A stretch of DNA of 64,000 nucleotides from Hypoxylon rubiginosum (GCA_902806565.1 CADCXA010000046.1:62001-126000), one strand, 5' to 3'; numbered from the stretch's first letter, positions 51,586 through 62,720 are shown. The notes: generated by a model from the letters alone, not told the origin. A program made the numbers and translations.

Positions 51586-52500
51586 TTAACCAGATTCCTC
51601 CTTGTCCAGAATCTCCAACTCGCCCGTATCATCGTATGCCACCCTGCCCTCGTCGACCGCCCGTCGTAACTTATCCGGTAAGACCTCCTTTTCGCCGGTC
51701 CTCGGATCCCACGCCCAGCCCTCCTGCATCCAGAGCCAGCGGAGGCAGGCCCGGAGCTCCTTGTCTTGGGGTAGCACGCGCATCCACTCAGGCTGAAACT
51801 CGCCCTCTCGGCCCTTTCCGCGCCAGTCCTGCGCGCGGCCCAACAGTACATCCCGGCAGAATATGCGCCAACTATCAATGGCGTATCGGCCCTGCGTCAT
51901 GTGCCCGATCTCCCACGCCGCCGATCCTCGGGGGTCCTCGGGGCCTAGTGCTTCGCCCGCTCGGATGTCGGCTCCGTCTCCTAATGCCGGATAGTTCTTT
52001 ACGCCGTACCGGACGTCAGCGCGTGGCGGGTTGGTTGTCCATATGCGCGCGTATTTTTGGATGGCGGTCGCGCGGGTGGTGGCAAGCCCAAGGTGTCGGA
52101 TCGTCGCTACTATGTCGTTGGTATCCGCGTCTGCTAGGTCGCTTGGTGTGGGGTACTTGTTCATGAGCTCGCGGAATACTGGAATTGCGTGTTTGCCTTT
52201 GACGCGGATTAGGAAGGTCACGGCTATGAGGAGACGGAAAGGGTCGCCGGAGAGCTCCTCTTGGATTAGGCCGAAGTGCGGTGCGTCGAGGCGTGGGAAA
52301 GGGATACAGGAGATCGTCCCGCGAGGAGGACGCAGGGTTTTCGTTTTAGTTGGACTAGGTGTGGTAACAGTGTCGAAATAATGTGAAGTTGCTTTGCGTT
52401 TCGGGGCGTGTGATGGAGGATGTAATGTATCTGTCTCTAACGATGTTGTTTTGACGCTTTCTTCTCGAGCGTCCGAATTTATCTCAGCTGTATTCGACAT
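51586..52500 (-). CDS. MBD4-like HhH-GPD DNA glycosylase (G:T/U mismatch repair)
   Basis: From ATG 52500 the product is 304 aa. The frame is open further upstream (to about 52620) but has no earlier ATG. The N-terminus is polar with a PKRKATSHYF patch. The catalytic domain begins at FPRLDAPHFGLIQEELSGDP and continues FRLLIAVTFLIRVKGKHAIP, which corresponds to the first helices of vertebrate MBD4. The helix-hairpin-helix region carries the catalytic Asp in YAIDSWRIFC (Asp209 from this ATG), matching YGNDSYRIFC of MBD4. Such enzymes excise T or U opposite G, the products of deamination of methylated or plain cytosine. An insertion of about 25 residues sits before the hairpin. The ATG lies only 134 bp after the stop of the next ORF upstream on the same strand, so the two may be one spliced gene. 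Confidence 0.85.
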   Translation of the reverse strand: MSNTAEINSDAREESVKTTSLETDTLHPPSHAPKRKATSHYFDTVTTPSPTKTKTLRPPRGTISCIPFPRLDAPHFGLIQEELSGDPFRLLIAVTFLIRVKGKHAIPVFRELMNKYPTPSDLADADTNDIVATIRHLGLATTRATAIQKYARIWTTNPPRADVRYGVKNYPALGDGADIRAGEALGPEDPRGSAAWEIGHMTQGRYAIDSWRIFCRDVLLGRAQDWRGKGREGEFQPEWMRVLPQDKELRACLRWLWMQEGWAWDPRTGEKEVLPDKLRRAVDEGRVAYDDTGELEILDKEESG

Positions 52501-52634
52501 TGAATGAAAATTACCAGGAGCTACTCCTAGCTGCTGTGATTCTTTTGACGATACTCCTGCTTCTGTTTTGATGGGTGCGAGTGGTGGTGTAGTACTGCGC
52601 AGGATAATAGAACCACTCACAGATTCCTGCCCAT

Positions 52635-53420
52635 CTATGAGTGGTGCTGTTTTACAAATGGGTTGTCGGGAATGGAAGCATGGTCCCCATTGTGGAGATG
52701 GCGATGACCTGCCCCCATTGGCGAAAACACATCGTCTTCGCTTTGGTAGCCACCGACGACACCATGAACGACCGTGGGACTAGGCGAACTGGCGGGGGTA
52801 CGTGGTTCTTCAGCTTCCGAGACTCTTCTGGTCTTCTTGTGACTCTTCCTTCCGGCCTTCTTCAATGGCTTCTCGTCATCGGCCGACTGAGAAGATTGCG
52901 GCGTGGAAGGTTGTGACGAATACACCGACCAGAATGGCGATTCCTCGTCCTCCCCGTGCTTCTTGGAGGATCGTCCTTGGTCCGTCTCTTTGCAGGATCT
53001 GCTCCTCTTTCTCTTCTTGCTAATGGACTTGGCGTTCATGGCGGCACCTTGGTGCTCATGGCCAAGCTTCAACGACTCTTTGTTGACTTCATCATCCGAT
53101 AGGCGGGGAGGTTGAAGGACCTTGGAAAGAAAGGTGAGCGGATCCCGTCCATCAAGAGGGTCATCGAATGATGCCTTCGCTCTCATCGCGTTTGCGCAGG
53201 AGAGCGCATTGTCGAATTGCTCATGGCCAACAGTCAGACTTACGCTGGTGAGCTCCTTCATATCATCCTCAGGGACGTAGCCATCGTCGATGAGAGACTC
53301 CAGATACCATGTATCAAGATCACTGCCGGTGTCGAAGCCGAATAGATAATCGCTACCCATCTTGCTGCGAGACATGTTGCCCTGCGTCTCAGCCATATAG
53401 CATTGCAACATCTGGTCCAT
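52635..53420 (-). CDS. Basic/acidic nuclear-type protein, possibly the N-terminal part of the glycosylase gene
   Basis: The frame is open from an ATG at 53780, but its first 120 codons are Ser/Thr/His repeats encoded by simple-sequence DNA; the ATG at 53420 is the better start (261 aa). The protein begins MDQMLQCYMAET, then has an ordered-looking acidic part (LFGFDTGSDLDTWYLESLID, TSVSLTVGHEQFD, SFDDPLDGRDPLTFLSK). It follows with strong nuclear localisation patches (KKRKRSRS and KKAGRKSHKKTRR) and a Pro/Ser-rich tail. No known domain is recognised. It ends at TAG 52635, just 134 bp before the glycosylase ATG. An intron of 122 nt (52534-52655, GTAAAA...ACAG) would skip the stop and join both frames in phase (about 570 aa), although its branch site is weak. 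One gene or two cannot be decided from sequence alone. Confidence 0.6.
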   Translation of the reverse strand: MDQMLQCYMAETQGNMSRSKMGSDYLFGFDTGSDLDTWYLESLIDDGYVPEDDMKELTSVSLTVGHEQFDNALSCANAMRAKASFDDPLDGRDPLTFLSKVLQPPRLSDDEVNKESLKLGHEHQGAAMNAKSISKKRKRSRSCKETDQGRSSKKHGEDEESPFWSVYSSQPSTPQSSQSADDEKPLKKAGRKSHKKTRRVSEAEEPRTPASSPSPTVVHGVVGGYQSEDDVFSPMGAGHRHLHNGDHASIPDNPFVKQHHS

Positions 53421-54880
53421 TGTGTTGGAAGTAGGGTAGGTATGTACTAAACAGTGGGTGTAGGTACTGGCTGCACTGGTTGCACTAATTGCACTGGTTG
53501 TACTGGCCGTACTGAATGTACTGGATGTACCGGATGTGTTCTGTGTGCTTTGGGCGTGCTGGGTGTGAAAAGGGGGCTGCAACCAGGTCGCTATCGCAAG
53601 CGACAGTGGACTATTGTACGTGAGAGGGTTGGATGTATGTGTGGATGTGTGTGTGGATGTGGATGTGTGTAGATGAGGAAAGTCTTGGAGTATGAGTCCT
53701 TCTGATCTGTGCGGTAAAGCTTCGAGTGGATGAACTTGTTGTAGACGAAAAGGATTTGGTTGTTCAGGTGTCTGGAGCATTACTTATATATGCGAAAAGT
53801 TGCTGAGTGTTTGACTCCCAAATTGTTCCCTCAAGCAAAAGAACCTTAGCGGTTTGGGGACCCGTCGCACTGACATGCTTAAATAGTTTACCTACCTACG
53901 TAGGTAGTGATAAATAGGTACCTAAGGTAGTCATTGAAGTTGAGATAGCAGATGGTGTCGTTACCCCGTCGAGACGCAAAAGCACGGTCCAGTGAGGTCT
54001 AGCACCTAAGGTAGAGATCCAATAAGGGGCCTTAGGTGCCTTAGGTCCTTAGGTGTTTGTCGTGCTCCTGCTTTGTCAGGGTCCGTGTCACCCAGGCAGT
54101 TAGCGTCGGGAAGAAAATGCGTACTCTTGGCATTAGAATAGAATAACACCATTATATATTATCCTTAGGTAATTATGTAAATAGAATTTTAAAATTAAGG
54201 AAAAATCACTGAGCTATAATTGAAAAGCTGTGTTTCTTATGGGATTTCTTTGTATTATTGTAGCTTAAAAAATGCTGGAGTTATAAGAAGTTGAAATAGA
54301 ACGGACCTTATCTTGATGAAAAATGTTTTTGGCGCAAGTGGAAACCTTAACAATTTAAGGGAAATTTTTTTTTACATCAATAGAGAAGTTTCTAACGAGC
54401 AAATTGATATAAGTTATAAGGGGATAACTTATGTTATTCTTGATATCAATTCAATTTGTTTAGATGGGGTTTGTTGGTATTTTGGTGGAATATGAATTAT
54501 TTTCTTGACGGTGACTGCTGGTCTTGTAATTTGACGAAATTCAAAAGGTGACAAGGTTATTTCCGTCGCTCGACAACACGGTAAAATGTATAGACAAGGT
54601 GCGTAAGGTATGTGGTATATTTGATTAGGAAAAATAAAAATAGATCGAGCTAGTTAGGGAAGGGCAACATCGCACAGTCCCCTGAAATCAAGTCTAATGT
54701 GTACGTCAAACAGACAGACTGTTGAGAACATCTAAAATTTAGGAACTTGATATACACTCTAGAGTCGTGACTCAGGATTATCCCAACCCCTTGCAACCTC
54801 GCGTCTTTTTCTTTTTCCCTTTGCCATGACAAAGGAGCGGTAGGGTAGCTTAGTATTACATACAGTAGCGGATGCCTCCT
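53421..54880. other. Intergenic region with simple repeats and a moderately AT-rich patch
   Basis: 53460-53545 holds imperfect TGCACTGGT/TGTACTGGA repeats and 53630-53675 a GTGTGGAT microsatellite. 53892-53907 is a perfect CTACCTACGTAGGTAG dyad and 54000-54056 repeats CCTTAGGTGC-like words. 54120-54510 is clearly AT-richer than its surroundings, without RIP-type exhaustion. A 60-codon plus frame there (54313-54495) has no recognised motif. Confidence 0.55.
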
Positions 54881-56147
54881 TTAAAAACGGACGTTGTTGG
54901 ATGCCCCCTTAGGCGGGTCGTAGACGATCTTTCTTGATTTCAGCGTTGCCCACTTGTATCGCTTGACCCAAACGCTCAAAGCAAAGAGGACCGCAGTCAC
55001 CGTCAGAACCTTGACACCCATTCGCTTTCGGTCATCCATCTCCGGTTCCGCCGCCCAGTTGAGGAATTCCGTCACATCCTTAGCCATTTGAGATGACGAA
55101 GCCGGCGTCTCGTCCTCGTACTCGACGAGACCATCGTACAAGACACGGGCCATAGCAATACCGGTACCAGGGAAGTAAGGGTTGAAGTTGAGACCAGCAC
55201 CGACCTGAGCACCTGCCGGCGGCTCCTCGGGGTATCCGGTCAACAAGCTGAAGATGTAGTCGCAGCCGCCGTGGCGTCCCTTGACAATCAAGCTTAGATC
55301 AGGGGGAAGAGCACCGTTGTTGGCAGCTCGAGCGGCCTCGTCGTTCTTGTACGGGGCAGGGATGTAATCCGACAGCTTGCCTGGTCGCTTCTCGATCTCA
55401 CCCTCATCGTTAGGTTCCGTGTCGTATTCGTTCTCTTCTGCTAGTTCCTTCGCCTCATCTACCGTCAAGATAGTTCCGACGAGCGTTCGGTACGGGACTC
55501 GGCTGAGCGAGTGGCACGCTGCGCAGACTTCACGATAGACCTGGAAACCTCGGCGGAGCCTAACGAACGACCTGTAAGAAACAGCAAAGAAGGAGAAGGG
55601 CTCAACCGCTTACGTCTGGTGGTCAAAGGTCTTTAGCCACTGTTGGTGAACCCAAGGGTATGATGTCGGATGTAGACTAGTTTGACATGTTAGCACTATC
55701 TAATTGAGACGTGGAGAAGCAAGTGATCGTTATGCCCTCAATACCGAATTGAAAGGACATAGGACGCAGCCTGTCTCTATCTATGGGAATGGACTTACCC
55801 TTCCTCAGCAGGCGTCATAGCATGAGCGGTAGATCCATAGAGATGATAGTACCATGCCACGGATCCGATGGCGAGAGCTGTAGAAGCGGCGACGGTAACG
55901 TTAAGTTTCATAGGTGATTCGGTAGAGGCTCGGGAGCTCGACGAGATGGACCGCTGTAAGGTTTTATAATTAGTCCTATTCTAAGATTCCTCTATACGAG
56001 TAGTAGCCGGTGCCATTGAAGCTTTTGGATGGAGTGGATGGGAACTCCGGCTATGATTAAAGCAGTCCGTACCTTGGTAAAAGCGGTCGCGCCATTTCTG
56101 GCTCCATTGAGAATGCGCGTGGAGCGCAGGCAAGATCTTGCCAACAT
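54881..56147 (-). CDS. cyt1: Cytochrome c1, mitochondrial (complex III heme subunit), 323 aa, four exons
   Basis: Transfers electrons from the Rieske protein to cytochrome c in the bc1 complex. Exons: 56073-56147, 55799-55953, 55614-55676 and 54881-55559; phases 0, 2, 2. The last acceptor is taken at GTTAG because it yields [13 protein letters not shown] as in other fungi; a TTACAG 11-12 nt earlier would insert extra residues. A bipartite presequence comes first: basic matrix signal [19 protein letters not shown], Ser/Arg stretch, then hydrophobic sorting segment up to about WYYHLYG, and mature start near AMTPAEEG. Heme c binds at Cys110-Ala-Ala-Cys113-His114; the sixth ligand is Met234 in [13 protein letters not shown]. 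Other family blocks are [17 protein letters not shown] and [17 protein letters not shown]; a C-terminal anchor helix lies at about 279-297 followed by KRYKW. The length matches Neurospora cytochrome c1 (about 330). Confidence 0.96.
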
Positions 56148-56303
56148 GAAGGGCGAGCTTCTACCCGGTCGTAGGAGGTGCGACAGGGAGGGCTGACAAG
56201 TCAATTGAGGGTGTGGGTGAGAATCGTCGTTGGGGGGTTTGGAAAAGGTCGAACCAGTTTCCAACAACAAGGTTGAATGAAAAAGTGCTCAGGTCTTGAA
56301 GCA

Positions 56304-56348
56304 ATTGGAAATAGATGCATCCTATTGGCCCGAGGTTAGCTCCATTGG
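56304..56348 (-). promoter_or_regulatory. Three CCAAT boxes at 20-bp spacing upstream of cytochrome c1
   Basis: On the minus strand CCAAT occurs at 56344-56348, 56324-56328 and 56304-56308, exactly 20 bp apart and all in the same orientation, about 157-201 bp upstream of the cytochrome c1 ATG (56147). CCAAT is the site of the HAP/CBC complex, which in fungi controls respiratory and iron/heme genes. The motif and spacing are seen directly; regulation is inference. Confidence 0.65.
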
Positions 56349-56858
56349 GCTTTTCCACCCTGCACGTGACTACCAAGGTAGATTTAGCTGCCAAGACACC
56401 TCTTTTTTGAATTGTACGGCGTGACGGGGGTTCGGCTTTTTACAGCTGGAAACACGGCTGCACGGAAGACACGGATTAATTAGGACGGAAAGCTGTGATC
56501 GGCATGGAGCTCTATTCAACTTCCGCCATTTATTTACACCTAAGCTGCGTATCTACACTCCAACCAACACCTACGAATTACACATAATGAAAACAATATC
56601 AACAATATTCAGATCCAGGCATTACCAATAAGAGTCATTTTTGTCATTTTAATCATCAAGCAAGGTGTCTACCTAAAATGGAAGTGATGCTTCGACTTTT
56701 TTTCTCTTTCCCTTGAGCATAATAGCTCGATATCCGTGGAAGCCCAAACCTCCTTTTTGTTACAAATGGTATGAATCTTTTTTTTAATATTCCTTTTGTC
56801 TTCCAAGGTTCCCAACAAAAGAATCCGCGTGTGAGAGCTAGATGGCATCTCTGCTTCA
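56349..56858. other. Intergenic region
   Basis: Between the cytochrome c1 promoter and the 3' end of the DAHP synthase gene. Short minus frames at 56656-56869 are probably 3' UTR noise. Nothing else recognised. Confidence 0.5.
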
Positions 56859-58167
<1,309 letters not shown>

Positions 58168-59007
58168 GGTGGGCTAATTTTTGCAAATTAATCTCTATCG
58201 TAATAATAGATGACCAATTCCAAGAAACCAGGCAACTAAGGTGCGATTCTTCAACTGGAGAAGGGCGTGGTTGATTTATGCTGTCGCAAAGAGGCGGTTC
58301 TTTGCTTGAGAAATCTAGAAAATATTGTTAGTCTGTTGGATGTACAGAAGAATCGTAGTGGGGGCGGGTCAGGGTCAATCGGCGTAGAGAAATTTATTAT
58401 TTTAACGAATCTCCGAGGGGTACAGGTGGTCACAGGTGGTCCGATGGCGGGGTTGTGGCCTGAAAAGTCATGAACTTGCAAACATTGAAGACTGGACTGA
58501 AAAGACTCGGCAGGGGTTTAGTGCTACACTATTGGGTACGTACCCTGGAAAAAACCTTACACCTCCTGAATCCTCAGTCTTACAACATGCAGAAAGTAAG
58601 TCGAAAAGGAGTCTGGTCTGCATCCCCTAAGACACATTCAGCGAATCCCTTCTCGACTAAATAGCACGGTTAGAATCAAAGAGGCTTTGTGGGTTGGATG
58701 CTAGAATCCTAGCGTTACCGACTTATTTCGGATTACCACCGAGCTCTTTGAGCATTTATACCAATGATATGTTAGTATTTAGTCAAGGACTAAAGGTTCC
58801 GTATATTCGGTATCTTGGCCACTATCTTATTCGATATTGCTCGCCTATCTAATCTTCTAATCTTCTAATCTACTGGATCTATCTATGTCTGGTATTTGGG
58901 TGTGTGAGAAAGGTAGGGCTTAAAGGTAGGTACATAGGTATTGACTTGATACTACGCCTGGTCTTGTCCTCGAGACAAGTTACAAACACACGCACGCACA
59001 CACTTAT
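58168..59007. other. Intergenic region
   Basis: Promoter side of DAHP synthase (a CCAAT on the plus strand near 58212) and 3' flank of the next gene. Overlapping short ORFs at 58251-58664 on both strands show no motif. Repeated AATCTTCTAATC words occur near 58850-58875 and an ACACACGCAC run at 58985-59003. Confidence 0.5.
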
Positions 59008-59794
59008 TCACTCGCCCTTAGCCCGAATCCCGGCAGGATTAGCCACAGCTTCTTTCTTAAACTCTTCGATCCCGTTGATCTTCCCGTACGTCCACTTCAG
59101 CAGCATTGTGCTTCCTGTCATTAGCGATGCAGAGAAAGTAAAAAGTAGCGCCCGCTGCCACGTGTTCAAGATGTCAAAGATGGGATACGGGTACCTGTTG
59201 CAACGGGTTAGCGACAGCCCGAAAGGCTTGTTGGTATGAGACAAAGACAACGTGGGCTTACCAGCCGTTGCGAGAGTGACAATACTCTACCCAGGACCAG
59301 TAGAGGAATGCCAAGGTTTCGCTCAAAGCCAGGGCGGAGTAGCCGTGAATCGTCCACGGCGGACTTAGGAGGAGCAGGTCTACCGCCAGAAAGATAGCCG
59401 GCGCGGCGTGAAACCCGAAATCTGGCAGGAACCCCAACTGCATGTCTGGGGGGACGACGAGATTCTTATCGATGGCGCAGAGCCCCCAATACAGAATGCT
59501 GATCAATACCTCCAAAGGTGCCGAGCCCACGGAGAGTACGTTCTTAAGCTTAAATAGCCGCGAGGAGAGGGTAGCATCGGCCAGAAAGCCGACAGCGAAA
59601 GTGCTCAGTGCCAGAGCCAGGCCGATAATGGTAAGGAACTGAAAGTGGCCACCAAAGGCGGCCGACATTGGGGTCTCCCACCCTTGAAGGAACTTGAACG
59701 AAGCCGCGAAGGATGCAATTCCCGCTAAGTGAAGCAGCATAGAAAGCTGCCTCGATGGAGACGCGAGTCTCTGAAGGGGGTGATGAGCAGTCAT
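59008..59794 (-). CDS. AIG1/FAR-17a family integral membrane protein (putative lipid hydrolase), 239 aa, two exons
   Basis: Exon 1 is 59262-59794 and exon 2 59008-59194, with a 67-nt intron (GTAAGC...AACAG) splitting the Trp codon of HSRNGW-YPYPIFD. The start is ATG 59794 (MTAHHPLQRL); the frame upstream lacks an earlier ATG. About six hydrophobic segments are visible (about 18-36, 53-72, 89-107, 128-145, 152-172 and 195-212). The layout, with GWETPMSAAFGGHFQFLTIIGL near the start and LGFLPDFGFHAAPAIFLAVDLLL later, is that of the AIG1/ADTRP (FAR-17a) family. In the human members a Thr and a His form the active site for hydrolysing fatty-acid esters of hydroxy fatty acids. Thr55 (QFLTIIG) and His129 (FGFHAAP) are the candidates here. 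Most likely in the ER or another endomembrane; the biochemical role in fungi is inferred only. Confidence 0.85.
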
Positions 59795-60866
59795 TTCTCC
59801 TCGACCGCACTGCGATGTGACCCTAAGCAAGTGTTGTTTCGTGGTTGTGCATTAATCCAACGGAATCGCGTCGCCTATATCTGGCGTAGTAGCATCGGTA
59901 TCAGTATGACAACGAATTATGGTATGCTGGTGGTATACTGGTGGTATACTGGTGGTATACTGGTGGTATACTGGTGGTATACTGGTGGTATACTGGTGGT
60001 ATACTGGTGGTATACTGGTGTATCAGCAGGTAGGTGGTTTTGAGGCTAGATGTCAGATTGTCATCCAAGCTCTCGGATTCGTGTCGTGTCGTGTCGTGTT
60101 GTTGCTGCAAGCCACAGTCGTACAACATATTATGGTACACCAGAGGCAGTTTTGACATATGCACGAGACCTGTTCAGTTTGACTTGCAGCTACCAATGAC
60201 GACATGCACTTAACCCACGAGGTTTCTGGCTTGCCGAGACTTGTACGTATATGTACTGTGCATGTTATGTATGTAATATAATACATACATGCATAATACT
60301 ATGTTAACGTGCCGAGGGTGCAGCCAGTAGCAGACCCGTTGAGTTATGCTGATCTTTAGCTGGAAATTGTGCTAGCGTATTATATACAGAGTACCCCTTG
60401 GAGCATATCCATACACCTCAATATAGTGGATATGCGGTGCTTGCGATACCATCGCCTGATGTTGTCGTCTATCGGCGCGTCGGCAAAATTCATGATAGCG
60501 AAGGGAGAAAGGGGGGAAAACGGCGCATAGGCTACTGTATAGAAATATGCGCGCTCTTATCCTACATCCCGCACTTCTACCTCACCTTCCCAGCCTAGTT
60601 CTAGCTCGTCAACAGGCTTCATCTTTTGCCTGCCGCAACTCCCATGTCAGACGAATACTGACTGCAGTATGCATATGACATGGCCGTGACCGGATGTAGC
60701 ATCCGGTAGCAATATTACGGAGGAATAACACCGACACTAGTTCTCCTTTTTTTGTTTTGTTTTTTTTGCACGATGGACTGTTGTTAGATATTCGTTGTTT
60801 AGGTATTGTAGTCCTAGCTGTCTTAACGCCGAGCAACCATCGACCCTCTTTGAGCGAAATACCTGC
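59795..60866. other. Intergenic region with an 11-bp satellite
   Basis: Upstream region of the AIG1-like gene and 3' flank of the WD40-cyclophilin gene. Besides the 11-bp array it holds GTGTC pentamers (60081-60099), a dyad ATGTATGTA/TACATACAT at 60267-60292 and poly-T near 60747-60767. No gene seen. Confidence 0.55.
59921..60020. repeat. 11-bp tandem repeat GGTATACTGGT, about 9 copies
   Basis: Nearly perfect array: the first unit has GGTATGCTGGT, the rest GGTATACTGGT, the last is truncated. The 11-bp period leaves open frames on both strands, which explains the spurious VYW- or YHQ-rich ORFs over it. It lies 130-230 bp upstream of the AIG1-like gene start. Confidence 0.95.
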
Positions 60867-62720
60867 TTAAGCTATATCGATATTAAGGATCTTGATATCC
60901 TCCTCTGGCTTCTCCTTATAGGTCCGCGCATTTTCTATCTTGTGGATCACGTCTAGACCCTGCACCGCCCTCCCGAATATCGTGTGCTTGTTGTCCAACC
61001 AGGAAGTCTTCTCGGTGGTGATAAAGAATTGACTTCCATTGGTGTTTGGACCAGCATTTGCCATACTAACTGTATAGGGCTTGTCATGTTTGAGAGTACT
61101 GAACTCGTCTTCGAATTCTTTACCCCATATGCTTTCGCCACCAGTCCCGTCGCCTAATGGATCGCCACCCTGTATCATAAACTTGCGTATCACCCTATGG
61201 AAGATGGTGTTGTTGTAATAGCCACTTTTAGAGTGGGTCACGAAGTTCTCAACTGCCTTTGGCGCCGCGTCAGGGAACAGTCGAATATGAATATCCCCGT
61301 ACGTGGTGTGGAGAATCGCTGATGTGCCAGTTTCGGCCGCTTTCTTCTCGGCCGCCTTTTTCGGGTTCAACATGGTCGGCTTCTCGTTCTGTATGTCTCT
61401 TTCGGACCGGGATATTTCTTCGTCATTCGTGAACATGTAAAATCGAACCTTGCCCACAGCTGTTGCGAAGAGGATTGGGTCTCTCGCCTCCGATTCTTGC
61501 AAGAGAGGATTGCTTGAGGCCGCCATCGCCACGGTTGTGATGCCCTTCTTCTGGGGTTGCCCCTGGTATATAGCTAGGTTGACTGGGCGAAGGTGTTCAT
61601 CCTTCCCATACACCTTGACAACCTGGTTTGTAAAGGTGTTTAGTACTTTAACGCCAAGGATCGAGCCATATAATATGAAGTGGCCTGATTCATCGAAGAT
61701 AACATTGACCTTATTTCGAAGTGGAGGTGATTCGATCTCGCGTTCCGCAGCGAGCCTCCTCCCGAAGTCTACATCGTCCAGCTTCTGCAAAGCTGTTCCT
61801 GCCTGTTGCATCTCTTCAATGACCTGTAGGGACTCATCGTATGTCCGATATAGCTTGGCCGACGCGAACTCAAAAATTCGGATTTTGCGATCAGGCACGG
61901 AGAATGTGACAAATTGGTGGCCTGATGGTGATATTGTTAAGGAGACCGGTGTTGACTTGGCCTTCTTGAACTCGAAAAGGTTGGTAGCGCTCTTGTACTG
62001 GAACACGTTTTCTGGTTTCTCGTAATTGGCGTTTGGGGACCAGTACTCGAGCATCCCGCTGTCGTCTGCGGACACGACGCAATCGTAGGCATCATTGAAG
62101 GCCATTATAGACACAGGACTCCTATGTAGTCCCTTGATGGTATGTATTGGTGTTTGGTTTTCTCCCCGCCCATCGTAGACGTAGATCAAAGGTTTCGACT
62201 CGTCCGAGACAGCTAGGAGCGGTAGCGAGGCACCGCGTTTGTGTACCCAGCAGATACACTTGGGCGCATAGTCGAGGGGAAGCATAGCAAGAAGATCGAA
62301 CGTGACAACATCGAAGATCTTAATAGTCTTGTCGGCACCAGCTGTCGCAAAGCTTCGGCCATCGTAACTAACCGAGACTGACCGCACATCTCCCTGGTGA
62401 GCTTTGAATTCCTTGACGAATTCAATGCCTTCCCCAATCTTCTTCCAGAATTTGACAACGCCATCGACAGAGGTAGTGATGATAAAATCGGACCGCGTTA
62501 CGTTGACGAAGGAGAGTTGCTCCTTATGCATTAGAGATCTCGAGTATCGCGCCGATTTGGGAAGTGCTTCGATGTAGAGCTTTTCATGTGGCAGTACACG
62601 TCGTTTCTTCTTGGGCGCGCCTGTCGTGGAGGGTAACTGAGGTCCCATATCATCCTCGTCGGAGGAGCTGTCATTTTCGACGAAGTCCGAGTGACTTCTC
62701 TTATTATTTGCCTCGGCCAT
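60867..62720 (-). CDS. WD40-repeat peptidyl-prolyl cis-trans isomerase (PPWD1-type cyclophilin), 617 aa
   Basis: Single-exon gene. The N-terminus is acidic/basic (SSSDEDDMGPQL, then APKKKRRVLPHEKLY, a nuclear localisation signal). WD40 repeats fill about 65-430 (for example FKAHQGDVRSVSVSYDGRSF with ATAGADKTIKIFD, and SIMAFNDAYDCVVSADDSGM). A Lys-rich linker (about 450-465) leads to a complete cyclophilin domain at about 469-617. All active-site residues are present: Arg509, Phe514, Met515 and Gln517 in FHRVIRKFMIQGG, Phe566 in NGSQFFITT, Trp574 and His579 in WLDNKHTIFG. The domain is therefore expected to be an active, cyclosporin-binding prolyl isomerase. Human PPWD1 and its fungal counterparts are nuclear and associated with spliceosomes. 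Length agrees with fungal orthologues. The start ATG 62720 precedes MAEANNKRSHSDF. Confidence 0.96.
   Translation of the reverse strand: MAEANNKRSHSDFVENDSSSDEDDMGPQLPSTTGAPKKKRRVLPHEKLYIEALPKSARYSRSLMHKEQLSFVNVTRSDFIITTSVDGVVKFWKKIGEGIEFVKEFKAHQGDVRSVSVSYDGRSFATAGADKTIKIFDVVTFDLLAMLPLDYAPKCICWVHKRGASLPLLAVSDESKPLIYVYDGRGENQTPIHTIKGLHRSPVSIMAFNDAYDCVVSADDSGMLEYWSPNANYEKPENVFQYKSATNLFEFKKAKSTPVSLTISPSGHQFVTFSVPDRKIRIFEFASAKLYRTYDESLQVIEEMQQAGTALQKLDDVDFGRRLAAEREIESPPLRNKVNVIFDESGHFILYGSILGVKVLNTFTNQVVKVYGKDEHLRPVNLAIYQGQPQKKGITTVAMAASSNPLLQESEARDPILFATAVGKVRFYMFTNDEEISRSERDIQNEKPTMLNPKKAAEKKAAETGTSAILHTTYGDIHIRLFPDAAPKAVENFVTHSKSGYYNNTIFHRVIRKFMIQGGDPLGDGTGGESIWGKEFEDEFSTLKHDKPYTVSMANAGPNTNGSQFFITTEKTSWLDNKHTIFGRAVQGLDVIHKIENARTYKEKPEEDIKILNIDIA

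Noticed and set aside
53421..53780. N-terminal 120-codon extension of the ORF at 52635
   Set aside because: The extension is Ser/Thr/His repeats from microsatellite-like DNA; the ATG at 53420 begins the ordered part. Not excluded, only less likely.
59901..60164. YHQYTTSIPPV-repeat protein frame (minus) and VYW-rich frame (plus)
   Set aside because: Both are readings of the 11-bp satellite.
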